A stretch of DNA of 64,000 nt from Brachypodium distachyon (GCF_000005505.3 NC_016132.3:38144914-38208913), one strand, 5' to 3'; positions 44,808 to 57,050 are shown, counted from the first letter of the stretch. Numbers and translations: made by a program. The notes: generated by a model from the letters alone, not told the origin.

Positions 44808-46710
44808 CGGGTGAGGCTCTTCACCGCGGCGTGGGATGAGAGAGCGTAAGCTCCCCCATGGATGCAGGCGACGCTGCGGGGCTCCTGGAAACCCGGCTCG
44901 TCGCCCCCGATGCAGTCGGACTCGCGCTGCTGGTCTGCGCGAGCCCAGTCCCGTCCTCGGGGAGGGGCTTCCTCCCTGCTGGCACCACCGTCGGCAGGCT
45001 TCGGCCCCGCTCTGGGGTCATTCGGGCAATCCCTGGAGAGATGCCCGATGTCGCCGTAGTTGAAGCAGGCGCAGGCAGCTCGGCGCTCCTCGGGGCGCTG
45101 CTCACGCTGCTGCTTGATACCCTGTAGGATGCGGCAGTCCTGCATGTCATGGGTAGCGTTGGCGTGGATGGTGCAGCGGGACGCGTCGCCTGGCTTGCTG
45201 CCAAACCCGCCACCAGATGAGGCCTTTTTCGCAGGCCTTGCGGTCGCTCCCGACTCTGTGGCGAGAACTTGCTTCCCGCTATGCTTCCGGGAGCTCTTCT
45301 TCTGCGAGCCCTCAGCTGGGCTCGCGGCTGCTTTAGCTGCAAGCTCGGGCGCCAAGCGCCCTTCCTCGGCCATGGCACACTTGTGCGCCAGGGCGTACAG
45401 ATCCTGCGTCGTCCGAATCCGATGCGTGCTCAGCTTTTCGCGCATCTTAGGGTCGCGGACGTTGATGGCGAAGGTGTTGACGATGGCAGCGGCCTTCGCC
45501 TTCGGGATGGAGTAGGAGAGGTTGGAGAAGTGGTTGATGAAGCTCCGCAACGTCTCTTCTGGCTTCTGCACCACGGTGTGCAGCTCCGCCATGGTTCCCG
45601 GGCGCTTGTAGCCGCCCTGGAACACGCTCACGAACTGCTCGCGCAGGCCCGCCCAAGTGGCGATGGACCCAGCAGGCAGGTTGAGCAGCCAGGTTCTCGC
45701 TGATCCTTTAAGGACCATTGGGAATCAGTTGGCTCTGACCTTGTCGTCAGCGCCGATGGCATGCATCCCCAATGTATAGCTCAGGAGGAAATCGTTGGGA
45801 TTCACGGTCCCATCGTACGTACCGAGCGCGAGCGCTCGGAACTTGCGGGGCCATGTCACCCGCCGCAACTCGCGCGTGAACGCGGTGCAGCCGTCCTCGG
45901 GGTCCATAGGAGCATCCTCCTGCTCCTCCGGGCGCGGGTGCTCTACCTCGCTCCGGCGCCGGCGCTCCAGGCGTTGGCGGAGATCCTCCTACTGGCACGA
46001 GTTCATGACGGCGCGCGCATCACCCCGTGCGACGGTTGGTGACGAGTCCGAGGACCCCTCAGGATCCCCGCCTCCTTGCCGTCCCTGCGGGGGAGGGTTT
46101 TCTCCCTGCCGCGAGGCGCGGGGCGCATCTCCGCGCCCCGGGTTTAGCCTGCGGCCTGAGCCTGCCGGGGCGCCCTCGCCTTGCGGCTGCTGGGCGGCGA
46201 GCGTGAGGAGCGCGTCCAACTCCGCGCTCCATGCTTCATGTGCCGATGTGCCCTGCTGCGGCTCCTAACACACCATGACCCGCGCGGCGATGATTGCTTC
46301 TGCCAGAGTTTGGGCCGGGGGCAGTTGATTCTCCGACCGACTGCCCTCCACCCTATCCCCTAGCGCACCCGCATGAGTAGGGTGCGACCCCATCGGCGTT
46401 GCTCGCGACGCGGTGTGCTCAGGGCGTAGCTGCCGCTGCGCATCTTCGGCCCGCGATTCAACTCGTTGGCCGGCGCGGGCGGCACCGTGGCCACTTGCGC
46501 GACTGGCTTCGGCGCGGGGAGCCGCCGGCCCCCTTAGCCGGTTGTCTACCGACGGCCGAGGAGGCGGGGGTGGCAGCTGCGACTACTGCGCTCGTGAGGG
46601 CTCAGGGTTCTCCTGAGCCCGCGACGCAGGCTGCGCGTCGTTCGACCACGGGTGCGCCGCTGGGGCTTCACGCGGATCGATCAGGGGTCACCAGCCCGCT
46701 TTGGAGGCAT
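44808..46710 (-). pseudogene. Element C: gag
   Basis: It starts MPPKRAGD at 46710 but meets a stop within ten codons through a small deletion. Downstream, 45718-44808 is open and holds the Gag core (GSARTWLLNLPAGS, LREQFVSVFQGGYKRP, TLRSFINHFSNLSYSIP), a nucleic-acid-binding tail and a zinc knuckle in which the second Cys is Tyr (CFNYGDIGHLSRDC). The last residues, AAVKSLTRE, end at D's target duplication; the frame continues beyond D in the protease at 30178. Confidence 0.86.
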
Positions 46711-46818
46711 GGTGGTTGGCTCCGCTGTTGGGGCAGACAAGGCCGATGTCGACGTAGACGACGGCGCCGGCGGTCACCGGCAAGCTCTCCTCCCGCGTCC
46801 CCTACCTGGCGCGCCAGA

Positions 46819-47690
46819 TGTCGTAGCACGGGGCTTAGACACTGGGGATGCGCGGGCACCCGCTTTTTGGTTCGGCAGTGGGCTACGGGGATCGCTCCGG
46901 CGATCGCCAACGAGGCCAATGCGAAGCGTATGAACACGATGAACACAAGAACGCTTTTTACCGAGGTTCGGGCCACCCTGAGGTGTAAAACCCTACGTCC
47001 TGCTTGTTTGAGCTTGTATTAACCGATGAACAAGTGTTTACAAGGTGCCGGGGGGAGTCCCCGGGTGCTCTTTCCTTTTGGCTAAGTGCTACTTACTACT
47101 TTGAGCTACTGCTAGTGCGGAACTATCAGTTGGTCGAACCCTTTGACCGTGGGCGGGGGTCCTCCTTTTATAGCCAAGGGGATACCACATGTGCCACGGT
47201 GCATGGTTTACAAGTGGTGAGCAGGGAGCTCGGGCAGCTCCTCCTTGGTGCGCTGGCATACATGCAAGAGCACTAGCTCTGCAACTAGGGGTCTAAGGCC
47301 TAAAAAGTACTCCTGGACAGCCACAGTTCGCTTGACTTGACGGGGAATCCCCTTTCTGTCGGTTCATTAAATGCGCCGTGCGCCTCCCTCCTTGTCGTGA
47401 CGAGCCCTACGCACAGGGTGCCTGCCGCGTGCCCACATGGCGCTGCTGTCCTGCTTACTCGGCCCCGCCCTCGCAGCGGAAACCTGCGCCCGGGAGCGCC
47501 CCTCCTGGCAAGTACCTTCTCGGGAGGTGCCCAGGCAGGAATTCTTCCCCGAAGCCCCGCTAGCCCTGCTGGGCTGGTAGCTTGCTGGGCAGCTCGGACA
47601 CTGCCGCCCGGGGTGTGGTCCTTATGGGGAGCAAGCGAGGCGACCCACGCGTCATGCAGCGGTGGTACCCCAGGTGCCACGGGTGCGACA
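46819..47690 (-). mobile_element. 5' LTR of element C
   Basis: 872 bp, TGTCGCACCCGTGGCACC at 47690 to GTGCTACGACA at 46819. TATAAAAG lies at 47172-47165. AGTGT follows at 47691-47695. It keeps the segment (about 47313-47392) missing from the 3' LTR. Confidence 0.92.
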
Positions 47691-47695
47691 AGTGT

Positions 47696-49783
47696 TTTTA
47701 AAATAAATATAGAAATACGTATTATAAAGACGTTTCCTGAGCAATTGCGCGGGAGCACTATGAGGGGTACCGAGGGGAGGCTTCACATTGATCCACATTA
47801 TCTGAATTATTTAGACGTCTGGATCTTACATATAACGGTCCAGATTTAATGAGGGGTTTATGTTTGATGGGTTGTCTAACAACATTAAAGTGGTTTCCCA
47901 ACTTAGCCCAATTTGTAGAATTAGCTATAATTAGAGGTATATCTGATGGGCTGTTATAAACAATAAAATGATTTTAGGCCCAAATAGGTCTAATATGTTA
48001 TAATCAATGGTAATTAAGTTAAATTTGTTTTTATGCTGCCAAACTTAACATACTCTGTTTCAACATTACTTTTTGTTGCTTTTCTTCACAGGTCATGTAA
48101 ATATTAAATAATAAGCTAAGTCTATTAGTCATAATCTACATCTTTTTTTTTCAAGATTAAGATATTAACGTGTAATTGAAGATTAATAATTGCGTGTCAA
48201 CATGCGTGCCCAATTTCAAGACCGGCTACTAAATATCATCAAATAAGAATAAATGATTTGCTATGAATAAAAGACTTAGAAATATGTCTATAAAAAATAA
48301 AATAAGTAGCTCATGATCTATTTTCATCCGAACATAGATAGAAGAATTACGTACAATTTTAAACTGACATTATGTAATTCGTTAACATGAAAATTGTACC
48401 TACTAATATAATTTGACATGCAAATGATCTATCAATGCAAACAATTGATTCGTTAATTTCTCATATTAACTTTAGTTTTGTGTACGGATGGATAACAACG
48501 TATAATTAGTCATATGAGATAAAGACCAGTGATTGATAGGTGTTCTAAACTTTAATTACAAATAATAAGATAATATCACCTACTCTGATTCATGTCATTT
48601 GAATCATGTAAACCATTATATAATATAAGCACAATACGTGATTGTAGAGAGAAAACATCACGTTAATTCACAAGATCATTGAATTATTTAAACTGTTAGA
48701 TTTGATAATTAACGGTCTAGATCTAATGAGGATGATATTTGATGGCTATCAATAAAACATCAACATAGTTTAAGACTTGTAGTAGCACAATATTTTTTTT
48801 GTATGGTGCCAACAAATACAAACACCGTTGGGTAGTCAATATGTGATGACCTCTCAGCTTTCTTTTCTTTTCTTTTTATTCATGAATCCCGAGAATATTT
48901 AGAAGTAGTAACCCTAGGTCTATTCCTTGTGAATTTTTTTAAACGGCGAGTTATTAATAGTGTTTGGAAAACTATAACTCTGCATACCAATGTATTATTA
49001 GTAAGATAAATGTGGGCTACACAGGACCTCTATGATTCCTCACAATCTATAATTTTGCAAAGATGACTTACTGACGGTATTTGAAAATTATTACTCTATA
49101 TAAACCATTTTATTATTGCTAAGAAAAATGTGTACAAGTGTGGTCTCAAATTTTACTCTGACAACTAATTTAACATCATGTACGAGCTAATGGTCGGCTA
49201 GCGAAACAAAGACGCTTTTATGTACTATCACTATAAAGTACATTAGAAATCAAATAGTTAGCACAAATGATTTAAACCTTAATCCAAGTATCGATAGAGC
49301 AATCAAGTAAAACTATTGCATTGTGATTCATTATCAGTCCAACCTACTAACATAATCAACTACACACGATTAAATTCCATCAATTTGATGTTTCAATTTG
49401 AGTTTTGTTACAAATGGGATGTATGTCAGATATGATCAATTATCTCAGGTAAAGACCAGCGGTCGATAGGTGATCTGAAATTCAATTACCAATACTAAGT
49501 TATATTACTTACAAACAATCAATCAGTCTAACGCAAAAGTTGATCAACCATCTGACATGTGGTCTAACTTTTAGTTCTATATTTGTAATATAAAGTCATA
49601 TAGAAAAATAGTACTTCTAGGGTTCTAAGATTAATTAGTTCTACTTTTCTACATATATCTGGGTTGATTAAACATCTCTTCCTAATGACCCATCGTATAA
49701 ATAATAGAAAATGCGTCTATTCAGTTAGAAAATAAGATGATTAAAAATGTTTCCCGCACAATTGCGTGGGACACCATGCTAGT
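47696..49783 (+). mobile_element. AT-rich, internally repeated sequence ending in a Helitron-like 3' terminus
   Basis: At 49752-49783 a hairpin, TCCCGCACAATTGCGTGGGA, is followed by 7 bases and CTAGT, with T as the next base. This is the form of a Helitron 3' end (stem-loop, then CTRRT, insertion before T). A second, weaker hairpin (CCTGAGCAATTGCGCGGG, about 47735-47752) near the left edge may be an older end. The interior has diverged direct repeats about 0.9 kb apart (for example 47790-47870 with 48660-48750, and 48480-48590 with 49400-49500) and no helicase or other gene. The 5' TC end was not located. Confidence 0.6.
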
Positions 49784-49826
49784 TGAACTACAATAATAGA
49801 CACAAAGAAATGGCTGGATAAACTTT

Positions 49827-49890
49827 CTTTATTGAGATGAACATTGATCTAGAGAAGCACCAGGTGTTACACACTTGTGAAGTCTTTATT
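49827..49890 (-). terminator. Polyadenylation signals of glutelin gene 1
   Basis: On the minus strand AATAAAG occurs 30 bp after the stop codon (49890-49884) and again at 49833-49827. The same pair lies at 57606-57600 and 57549-57543 for gene 2. The duplicated block starts just beyond the second signal. Confidence 0.7.
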
Positions 49891-49919
49891 TCACCCTAAT
49901 AGTTATCATACTAACTCAT

Positions 49920-51754
49920 TCACTCCTGTGCCTTAGGGGTCGAAGATGAATCCACGTCTCCGATCGGGTAACTCTGGCAGCTGCTTTGGGGGAAATTCGG
50001 AGTCAACACACCAATCTCTTCTCCCCTGTTATTTTTAAGGTTTTGAGCTTCTTGCCTAGAGATGCGGTACGCATTGGCGATGACATCGACGGGCAAGGCA
50101 CGCAGGATGGAGTTCTTTCCTGCAATGTGACTAACCATGGAGTTTGCGTTGGTCTTGAAAGCGATATACTGGTATCCTTCACTCTCCGCCTTCTTTAAAA
50201 CGACATAGTTTTGTGGTATGATTAACAGCTGCCCTCGACGAAGAAGTCCATTGAACACATTGCGGCCTTGATTGTTAACAACCTGAACCGAAGCTTGTCC
50301 TTGGATCACGTACACCACGCTATGGGCATTAATGTTCCAGAATGGTGAAACAATCGCATTCTGCAATCACGGTGATTTTGTATAGATCATGTTAATATCT
50401 GTGCTATGAATTTTAAAATATGTAGCCATAGTAAGGAACCGCAATGTAACATCACATATACCTTCTGGAGATTTACCCTCGTAGCACTCATTTGCACGAG
50501 GTTAAGGATCGGGAAATTCTGACCGTTGAGGCGTGCGATACTGCCAGCACGTGGGTTGTATGTGTCGGCACGGTTGGGATCCTCGATGTTTTGCCTTGGC
50601 TCGAGTGAACAGAAGTTCTCCTCCAAACCGTTGCGACTCGATTGTCCTTCCTGAGGTTCGATTGGTAGGAAGGGTTGTTTCTGCTGTTGTTGGGTGACGA
50701 CGGGCGTCAGAAATTGAAGTCCATATTCCACACGAACTATTTCACCTCTTCCGTCATTCTGATTCTGAATTATTCGTGATGTTTGTTCATTGATACCAAA
50801 GGCCTGGCTAAGCAACTGGGCATTTAAACCATTGAGTATGTTCCGTCCAGATTGTAGCACTCCGTTGTAGTTACCAGCCAACAAAAACTCCTGAAAGTCC
50901 AGATTGGTAAAGCGAAAAAACTTAGCAGTATGTTACAGTATAGAACTACTTGCAAACCTTGCATATTTGAATTGATTGAAAAAAAACAATATATGTTCCG
51001 CCTGCGGTTACCTTTTGCCTAGGTTCAAGCTGGTTAGCATTATTGTTTACGTCAAAAACATAGACTGCTACAACTGGCGCATCACCACCATTGTAGAACC
51101 AATGCGCGACACCGGCTGGCAGTGCAACAACATCTCCTTGTGTAAACTGGTGGACTCTCTGGTGCACATCTCCCAACTTTTGGCTTTGGCTTTGGCATTG
51201 GCTTTGACCCAAGGTAGATTGGGTTTGCCTGGATTGTTGAAACTGCTCCAGGAAAGTCTCTGGGCACCCAGGAAAAGCCAGTCCTACAAAACCACTACCT
51301 ACAAGAGAAAGCATGCTGTGTCAATATTAGTAGGCTTGCGGATGCGGTCATATCATTAGGCACATATATAGAAACTCCAAATATGGTATAGCATCGCAAC
51401 TAAGCTACTCAATTAAATTGAACTCAAACCTTCGAGAATGTAGACTAAGCCGGGGGTGTTGTGGTATCGAGGTAATAAAAGGCCTCGAGGCTCGATAACA
51501 CGACGTATGACAGATACGCCGGCACAACGAAATTGCTCATTTTGCTCATCAAAATACTCCGTCAGACCAGCTTGTGACCTCACTTGCGTAAGTGGTTCAA
51601 TTGTTTGCAGCCTATCAAAACTGCACTCTCTAGAACCTCCTTGCCGAGGACTTTGCCATGTGGACCCCTGTCCAGGCACCTGAGCCATGGAGCCATGGAA
51701 CAAGAGGAAAATGCAAAAGTAAGACAAAACCGACGAGAAACTAGTGTGTGCCAT
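49920..51754 (-). CDS. Glutelin (11S globulin, type-B-like) seed storage protein, gene 1
   Basis: Four exons: 51754-51430, 51298-51012, 50890-50462 and 50360-49920, all GT-AG; total 1482 bp, 493 residues, the usual glutelin length and intron number. The N-terminus is a signal peptide with likely cleavage after GSMA (residue 24). Two cupin domains follow. The legumain site N291-G292 (SSRNGLEENFC) separates acidic and basic chains; Cys298 of the basic chain and the Cys of FPGCPETF are the expected interchain disulphide pair. Glutelins are made on endosperm ER, assembled as trimers and stored in protein bodies. Upstream are TATA, RY, AACA and GCN4 motifs. No lesion is visible. A solo LTR begins 340 bp upstream. 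Confidence 0.94.
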
Positions 51755-51810
51755 GATTATTTGAAGCGATAAGAGAACCTTGGTTGATGCTGATGTTTTG
51801 GATGTGAGTT

Positions 51811-51820
51811 GCTTTTATAG
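51811..51820 (-). promoter_or_regulatory. TATA box, glutelin gene 1
   Basis: The minus strand reads GCTATAAAAGC, with the TATA core about 60 bp upstream of the ATG at 51754, a normal distance for a cereal storage-protein gene. The same sequence is at 59527-59536 for gene 2. Confidence 0.85.
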
Positions 51821-51835
51821 CCATGGAAAGTGCTT

Positions 51836-51895
51836 TAGGATGCATGCACGGACAACGTTTGTTAACATAGATAAAAAGATAGCCACGATGACTCA
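51836..51895 (-). promoter_or_regulatory. Endosperm motif cluster, glutelin gene 1
   Basis: In order from the gene: an RY-type TGCATGCAT (about 51838-51848), an AACA-type AACAAAC (51863-51857) overlapping an AACGTT core, and a GCN4 motif TGAGTCA (51895-51889). The GCN4 plus AACA pair is the known endosperm module of rice glutelin promoters, bound by bZIP (RISBZ/Opaque2-type) and MYB factors. Gene 2 has the identical cluster at 59552-59611. Confidence 0.75.
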
Positions 51896-52094
51896 GAGCT
51901 GATCTAAAAAGGTGAATAGATATAGTCTTGCCCCTCAAGTTAGTGTTCCTTTCCCCACCTACATCTACAGACTTCTCTTGCAAGCTTGCATGACCCTTTT
52001 TTTCTAGATACCATGGCTGGTTCCAGTGGGTAGGCCAGGTGGGCCTTGGCCTAATTTCAGTTTTTTTTTCCCGACCAAGTCTCCATTCACCTGG

Positions 52095-55000
52095 TGTAAC
52101 ATCCCAAAATTTTAAACCTTTTCATATGCATTGCATTCATGAGCATCATGCCACATTTGCATTTTTGGATCATGTTTTGAATTCCAAAAAGGCTTTGAAA
52201 AGAGCTTTCTCCTTTTTTAAACCTTAGTCTTTTTACCCATTTGAGTTTTAGGAATTTGAAACCAATAGGGTTTTGAGCATAAAAAGGGTTTATTGCATTA
52301 TTAAGCGACCCCATATTTTTGGTGTTTAAATTTGGGTACAAAAGCTATATGGTTTATTATTTATAAAGCCCTAAAGGCAATCTTATAAGCAAAACTATTT
52401 TTAAATATTTTGTTTTGAGGGGAAATCAGTACCAAAAGTTGAATCATATTATAATATGATTTTACAAATTTTCTGAGATTTATTTGAATTGATTTGGAGT
52501 TCAAAATCAAAAGCTATAAGGGAAAAACAGAAAAAAGAAAAAGGGAAAAGAAAAAGGGAAAAAAAAGAGAATCGGACCGGCCCAACTGGGCCGGCCCACT
52601 TACCTCGCGCGCCCACAGCCCAGCACGCATGCGCGGGCCCGAGCCGCTGACAGGCGGGCCCCGCCTGTCGGACTCGTCTTCTCCGGAAGGCAAGCCCGCA
52701 GAATCCCCGCACGTGACGGCCGCGCGCCATCGCCGGGATTCTTCACTTCCCGTGCTCCCCGCGAGATGCCCTGTGCATCCTATAAAGCCCCGGACCCCCT
52801 CTCTCTATTCCCCCTTCTCGCCGTCCCTATTGCGCCCCCAGACCGTCGAAATTTCTCGCCAGACTTTGCTTTTGCCGCTGCCAAGTCTTGCACGCCGCCG
52901 GCGACCGAATAGGTAATCGACGCCGCCGTTTGCGCCATCTTCTCCCCCTCTCCTTTGCGCGGTTTGTGACGCGCTCCGTTTTGTTTATGGTGCCCCGCAG
53001 CCCCGACCTCGTCATCGGCCGAAGCACCGTCGTCGCCGCCGCCTTCCGGAGGAGCTAGACGACGCCCCCGGCCACCGCAAGGAGGACCGGCGCCGCCATC
53101 TTCTCCGCCGCGCCGAGGACCACCGGAGCCGCCCGCGCCGCCACTTCCCGATCCGCCACCGCCGACGCGCCCTCGCCGGAACCCTAGCGCCACCGCCGGT
53201 AAGCCCCGGTTGAATCTCACCCGTCCGATCTAGAACCGACGCCTAAGATTAGATCACTTACTCCTCGAACCGGTATCCAATCTCGGCCGTCCATCGTCAC
53301 TTAAATTGAATCTAACGGCCCATGTCTTATTCCCACCCGAACCGGTACGCGCCAATAGCAATCCGCCACGTGTCGCGGCTTAAAACTTAAAACTTAATTC
53401 CCGGTTAGATTAAATGGCAGTTTTACAGAAAAGCACCGAAACTTCAAACCATCATATCTTTTAATCCATTTGGCCAAATTTCATGTTCTACACCTTTTTG
53501 GAAAGCTCTCGGCCTGTAGAATCTTTTGGCATAATTTAATTTTACTTTTGAATAATCTAAACCCAGTCAAATTTACAGAAAGGATTTTAATGTCATTTAG
53601 TTCATATCTTTTGTTTTGAAAATCCTTTTTACTTGAAACCAGTGCCCAGAAATTTGGTTTAATGTTCTCTGTTCATTGGGACACAGAAATAAATTTTTTT
53701 GATTTAATTAGTTGGCTGTTGCTAATAAAACCTTGTTTTAGGCTTTTAAAACACTTTTGTAAACCTTGGTTTTGACTTGTAGTTTTAAAATTAATTTGTT
53801 TAATCCTTTTGACCAGAGGATTAATTTAGTGAGTATGTGAAACTGAAACCTTTCTTGTCGAATAAAATAAACCAAATCATGTCACATGCTTGCATTGCAT
53901 CATAGCATACTTTCTTTTGTCGTGTTGTGAATTGTTTGTTTATGTATGTGTATGCTTGTTTATTTTAGTTTACTCGGAGAGCGAACCGTGCGATTGTGAC
54001 GAGTGTTTGAACTCCAACTGCTATCAAGGCAAGTTCACTTTGACCATGATCCTATTATTTTAATATGCACTAGATTTTTATTAGTTGCATTGTTAGGATT
54101 ATTATTGTACCTATGCTAGCTATGATTCTCCTAATAGTATAGGATACCCTTGCCATGTCCTTACCACCAATTGCCATCGTAGGTAGTCAAATGCTATGCT
54201 ATGTTAGTATACGTGGGTGGTTTCATTACAGTGTGATATTATTGTCATTATGAAGTAAAGTATGTTTTCCTAGTTTATGGCAAAACAAGTAATTTAATGA
54301 ACCATCCTGGGTGGGCTGCTTTGAGTATTTGAGATGTATGCGGCGTCAGGTCCATTTCTATGGGTCCATTTCTATGAGTCGTCTCTCCATGTCTATGGGA
54401 GTGCCTGCGTCGCAAATGTGGAATGCCACCCGGGGTAACCAGAAACTGGACTAGTTTCCTGCTTAGTAGCTTCCAGTATAGCCACATGCTAACATGGGCT
54501 CTGGCTTGATGGAGTAAGAAATATGAACCTAGATCCGAGGTGACATCGGTATGTAGCAGTGTAGGTGGGGGCGCGTCCCTCGGGTGGTCTGGGGGATTAT
54601 GTTCTGAAAATTCTTGTAATCGATGCCGTTACTACTCTACCCTGAGGACAGCAAGGGATTAACACGTCGATTTCTTGTGGGGAATGTGTACAACCTCTCG
54701 AGAGTGTCAAACTAAGTACTTAGCCGTGTCCCCGGTTACGGACAATTCTGAGCGACTAGATTTGGGAACTGTAAGGAAGGTCTCACTCATTCTAATTTCT
54801 TAATAAAATAAATGGTTTGAACCTGGGTAGGAGAATTGATGTGTCTACTCAATGTCCACTAGTTTAATAGGAGCATGGGTGTGTCTACCCCGTGTCCAAT
54901 AGTGATAGAACTATTTGTTTAAAAATGATAGGATGAAACATTGATGCTTTATGCAATTAGCCAAACCCCACCTAGCCAAAATATGCATGTACTTGGTAGG

Positions 55001-55400
55001 TCCTTTTATAACCTCTGGTGAACTTGCCAATACATTCAATGTATTGACCACGTAGTGGGTGCAATTAACAATGCAGGTGGATCGGACGACGAGTGAGGTT
55101 CGTCGTTGTTTGTTTGGATCACGTGCTTACATTCCAACATGCTCTCACCTTGGAGTAGTTGTTGCTCATTTGCTTCTACCTTTCCGCTGATTAGTTTTTT
55201 TGAAACTCTATTTTGTTATGCTGACCCAAGAGGTCATGCAAGGTTGTAAGTACTCTTAAATTCTGGATGAACGCGATGTAATGAAGTACTTTAACCTTTG
55301 TATCTCGATATTTCATCTTGAAATTGTGTGTCGGTGAGTCGATCCAGTGACTAGCACTATAAGCACAGAGATCGAACCCTGTACGGGGGTGGTCGCTTCA
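52095..55400 (+). mobile_element. Solo LTR of a Tekay/Del-type chromovirus (3306 bp) upstream of glutelin gene 1
   Basis: TGTAACATCCCAAAA at 52095 to GGTCGCTTCA at 55400, flanked by CCTGG on both sides (52090-52094; 55401-55405). No internal retroelement sequence remains. The diverged locus copy at 60600-60640 lacks it (TTCACATGCGCAAGTAC), confirming an insertion. A GC-rich promoter-like part has TATAAAG at 52781-52787, pointing away from the glutelin gene. It separates the gene's first 340 bp of promoter from upstream sequence that resumes at 55401. Confidence 0.95.
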
Positions 55401-55930
55401 CCTGGGCAAGTACATGGTTCAAATAATTAGAGAAAACAAGTTTGCTTCTGAGGGCTTAAGTCACATGGGCCACATGTTTCTTAGAACTCCTCACACAAGC
55501 AGAACCAAAGTAGCAATTTGATTTTGCTCAGTGTGACGAGGCATGCTCATGTCCGTAGAAGTTATTATAGTTTTCTTTTCACCCATTCCAACCAGAATCC
55601 TGTAGTGTTGAAAGATACATTCCCTAATTTATACAGAAGCATACATTGTGTATAAGACGAGCGATATATTTTCTCGAAAGTTGAGGATGTAATCAAGAAT
55701 TTATTTTTATGTGCGTTAAAATGTAATGTGAGATATTATATCTGGTCTAATCTTCTAGTTCATTTATATTTTCTTAATGAATAATTTGAACTTTTCTTAT
55801 TATACCCGTTGACATTAATTCAAAATTATGTTTTCGCTGCATGATGATGCCGGATGTCATTGGGCTAGAGATCGTAATTTTGTCGTGAATTGCATGCGGG
55901 ATGTGTTGTTATAAAAAAAAGATCTAAAGT
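55401..55930 (-). promoter_or_regulatory. Displaced distal upstream region of glutelin gene 1
   Basis: This matches 60621-61025 plus 63077-63170, the same distal region next to the older promoter copy, with many differences (for example CTCACACAAGCAGAACCA in both). It was contiguous with 52094 before the LTR inserted. No coding potential is seen. Confidence 0.7.
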
Positions 55931-55944
55931 GTGAATGTGGAACA

Positions 55945-56260
55945 CCTAGTGAAATTAGGTGCTCTTTTCCACGTACAACTATAAACTTATAAACAAGCTT
56001 GTACCGCCTTTTGTCTTAGCCTTGATATCTTTTGTCGTAGTTGGTCGAATATAGGATATCGATGTCACTTGTGACACCGTTTTCAATTCTTTTATCTTTT
56101 GGATTTCGCACACCAACATATACTGTTTGTTTTGATAGCATGGAAAAATTTCACCTCATGGCTATCTTTATAGGATAAATTGAAAAGTGGACGAGTCATG
56201 TCTACATAGACGGAGAAGAATTACATAGTATTTTTTTCTTTTTGAGGATGATGCCTAATT
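55945..56260 (-). promoter_or_regulatory. Diverged relic of a glutelin upstream region
   Basis: TCTTTTCCACGTACAACTAT and the following AAACAAGCTTGTACC resemble 51940-52000 of gene 1. Its continuation (GTAGTTGGTCGAATATAGGATATC onwards) resembles 56840-57050. I read it as an old promoter copy; homology is by eye. Confidence 0.45.
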
Positions 56261-56473
56261 CACGTCAGCGGAGATACAAAAATAGGAATTAATTATACAC
56301 AACCAATACTCATTCGAAGCTTTTTTCCCTTTCGCAATAATTCACCTTCTGGATTTCTTGTACCTTTAGACAAACGTACCCCGTAGAGAATGAGCCGCAA
56401 ACTGCACCTTGATGGGTTCTCTTTTTTTTTTTCCTTAGAGAAAAAATTATGTTTCAGCAATAGGAGATCGAGT

Positions 56474-57050
56474 TTAGTTTTTATGTGGGCCAGACCATCT
56501 CACTAGCCCATTGAGTATCTTGCCGTTGAATTTACGAAGTAATGGGAAACTAGTAGTTTCCATGGTTGATCGAAGAGGTTGGAGAAGCATGGTTGATGCT
56601 AAAACTGGGATGTAAGTTAGGTTCTGCAGAGATGGAAATGTGTTTACGCTCCATATGGTGACATAATCTGTTAACCTAGAGAAGACGATATCCATGTCGA
56701 CTCATACTTGTGCTAAAAGCACGAGTAGATATAATATTGCATCACAAGTAGTGTGTACCTTTTTTTACCTACATCTGCTAACTTAGGTAGCAAGTTTATA
56801 CCACCTTTAATTTTTTCTAGAGCTATTATCTATTCTGTCATAATTGGTCGAATAGATGATATTGTGTGTATTTACTCAAGCTTGTTTGGTGCATTTGTGA
56901 CACCTCCTTTTCTGGATTGTTTACACATAACACGCTTTGTTTTAGTTTAAGCCATAGGAAAATATGCATGGCATCTCCTCGTCAGAAAGAAGAGCCCTTA
57001 GGAATGGACCGATGATATATGTATTTTCTTTATTTTTTCCTTAGCTTTGG
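56474..57050 (-). pseudogene. Relic glutelin 5' end: promoter and first codons
   Basis: Around 56573 the sequence matches the start of the glutelin gene: GGGAAACTAGTAGTTTCCAT against GAGAAACTAGTGTGTGCCAT. The minus strand keeps an ATG at 56573 and the residues T-S-F a few codons in, then loses similarity. Upstream, the leader (CATGGTTGATGCTAAAACTGGGATGTAAG) and promoter follow gene 1 to about 56800. The TATA box is destroyed and the GCN4 core reads CGACTCA on the plus strand instead of TGACTCA. No later exon is present, so this is a truncated dead copy. Confidence 0.6.

Larger units (their letters stand above)
20408..47690 (-). mobile_element. Tat-lineage retroelement 'C', with element D nested inside
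   Basis: The two ends carry related LTRs (20408-21201 and 46819-47690) and are flanked by AGTGT on both sides (20403-20407; 47691-47695), so they are one insertion despite being 27 kb apart. From right to left on the minus strand it has the 5' LTR, gag, protease, reverse transcriptase/RNase H, a truncated archaeal RNase H, integrase, a repeat-rich tail and the 3' LTR, with an antisense gene in the tail. Element D (30179-44802) splits it between gag and protease. Without D the element is about 12.7 kb. Confidence 0.92.

Noticed and set aside
50976..51359. Plus-strand ORFs over glutelin exon 2 (and the copy at 58692-59075)
   Set aside because: They are shadows of the glutelin exon and cross its splice sites.
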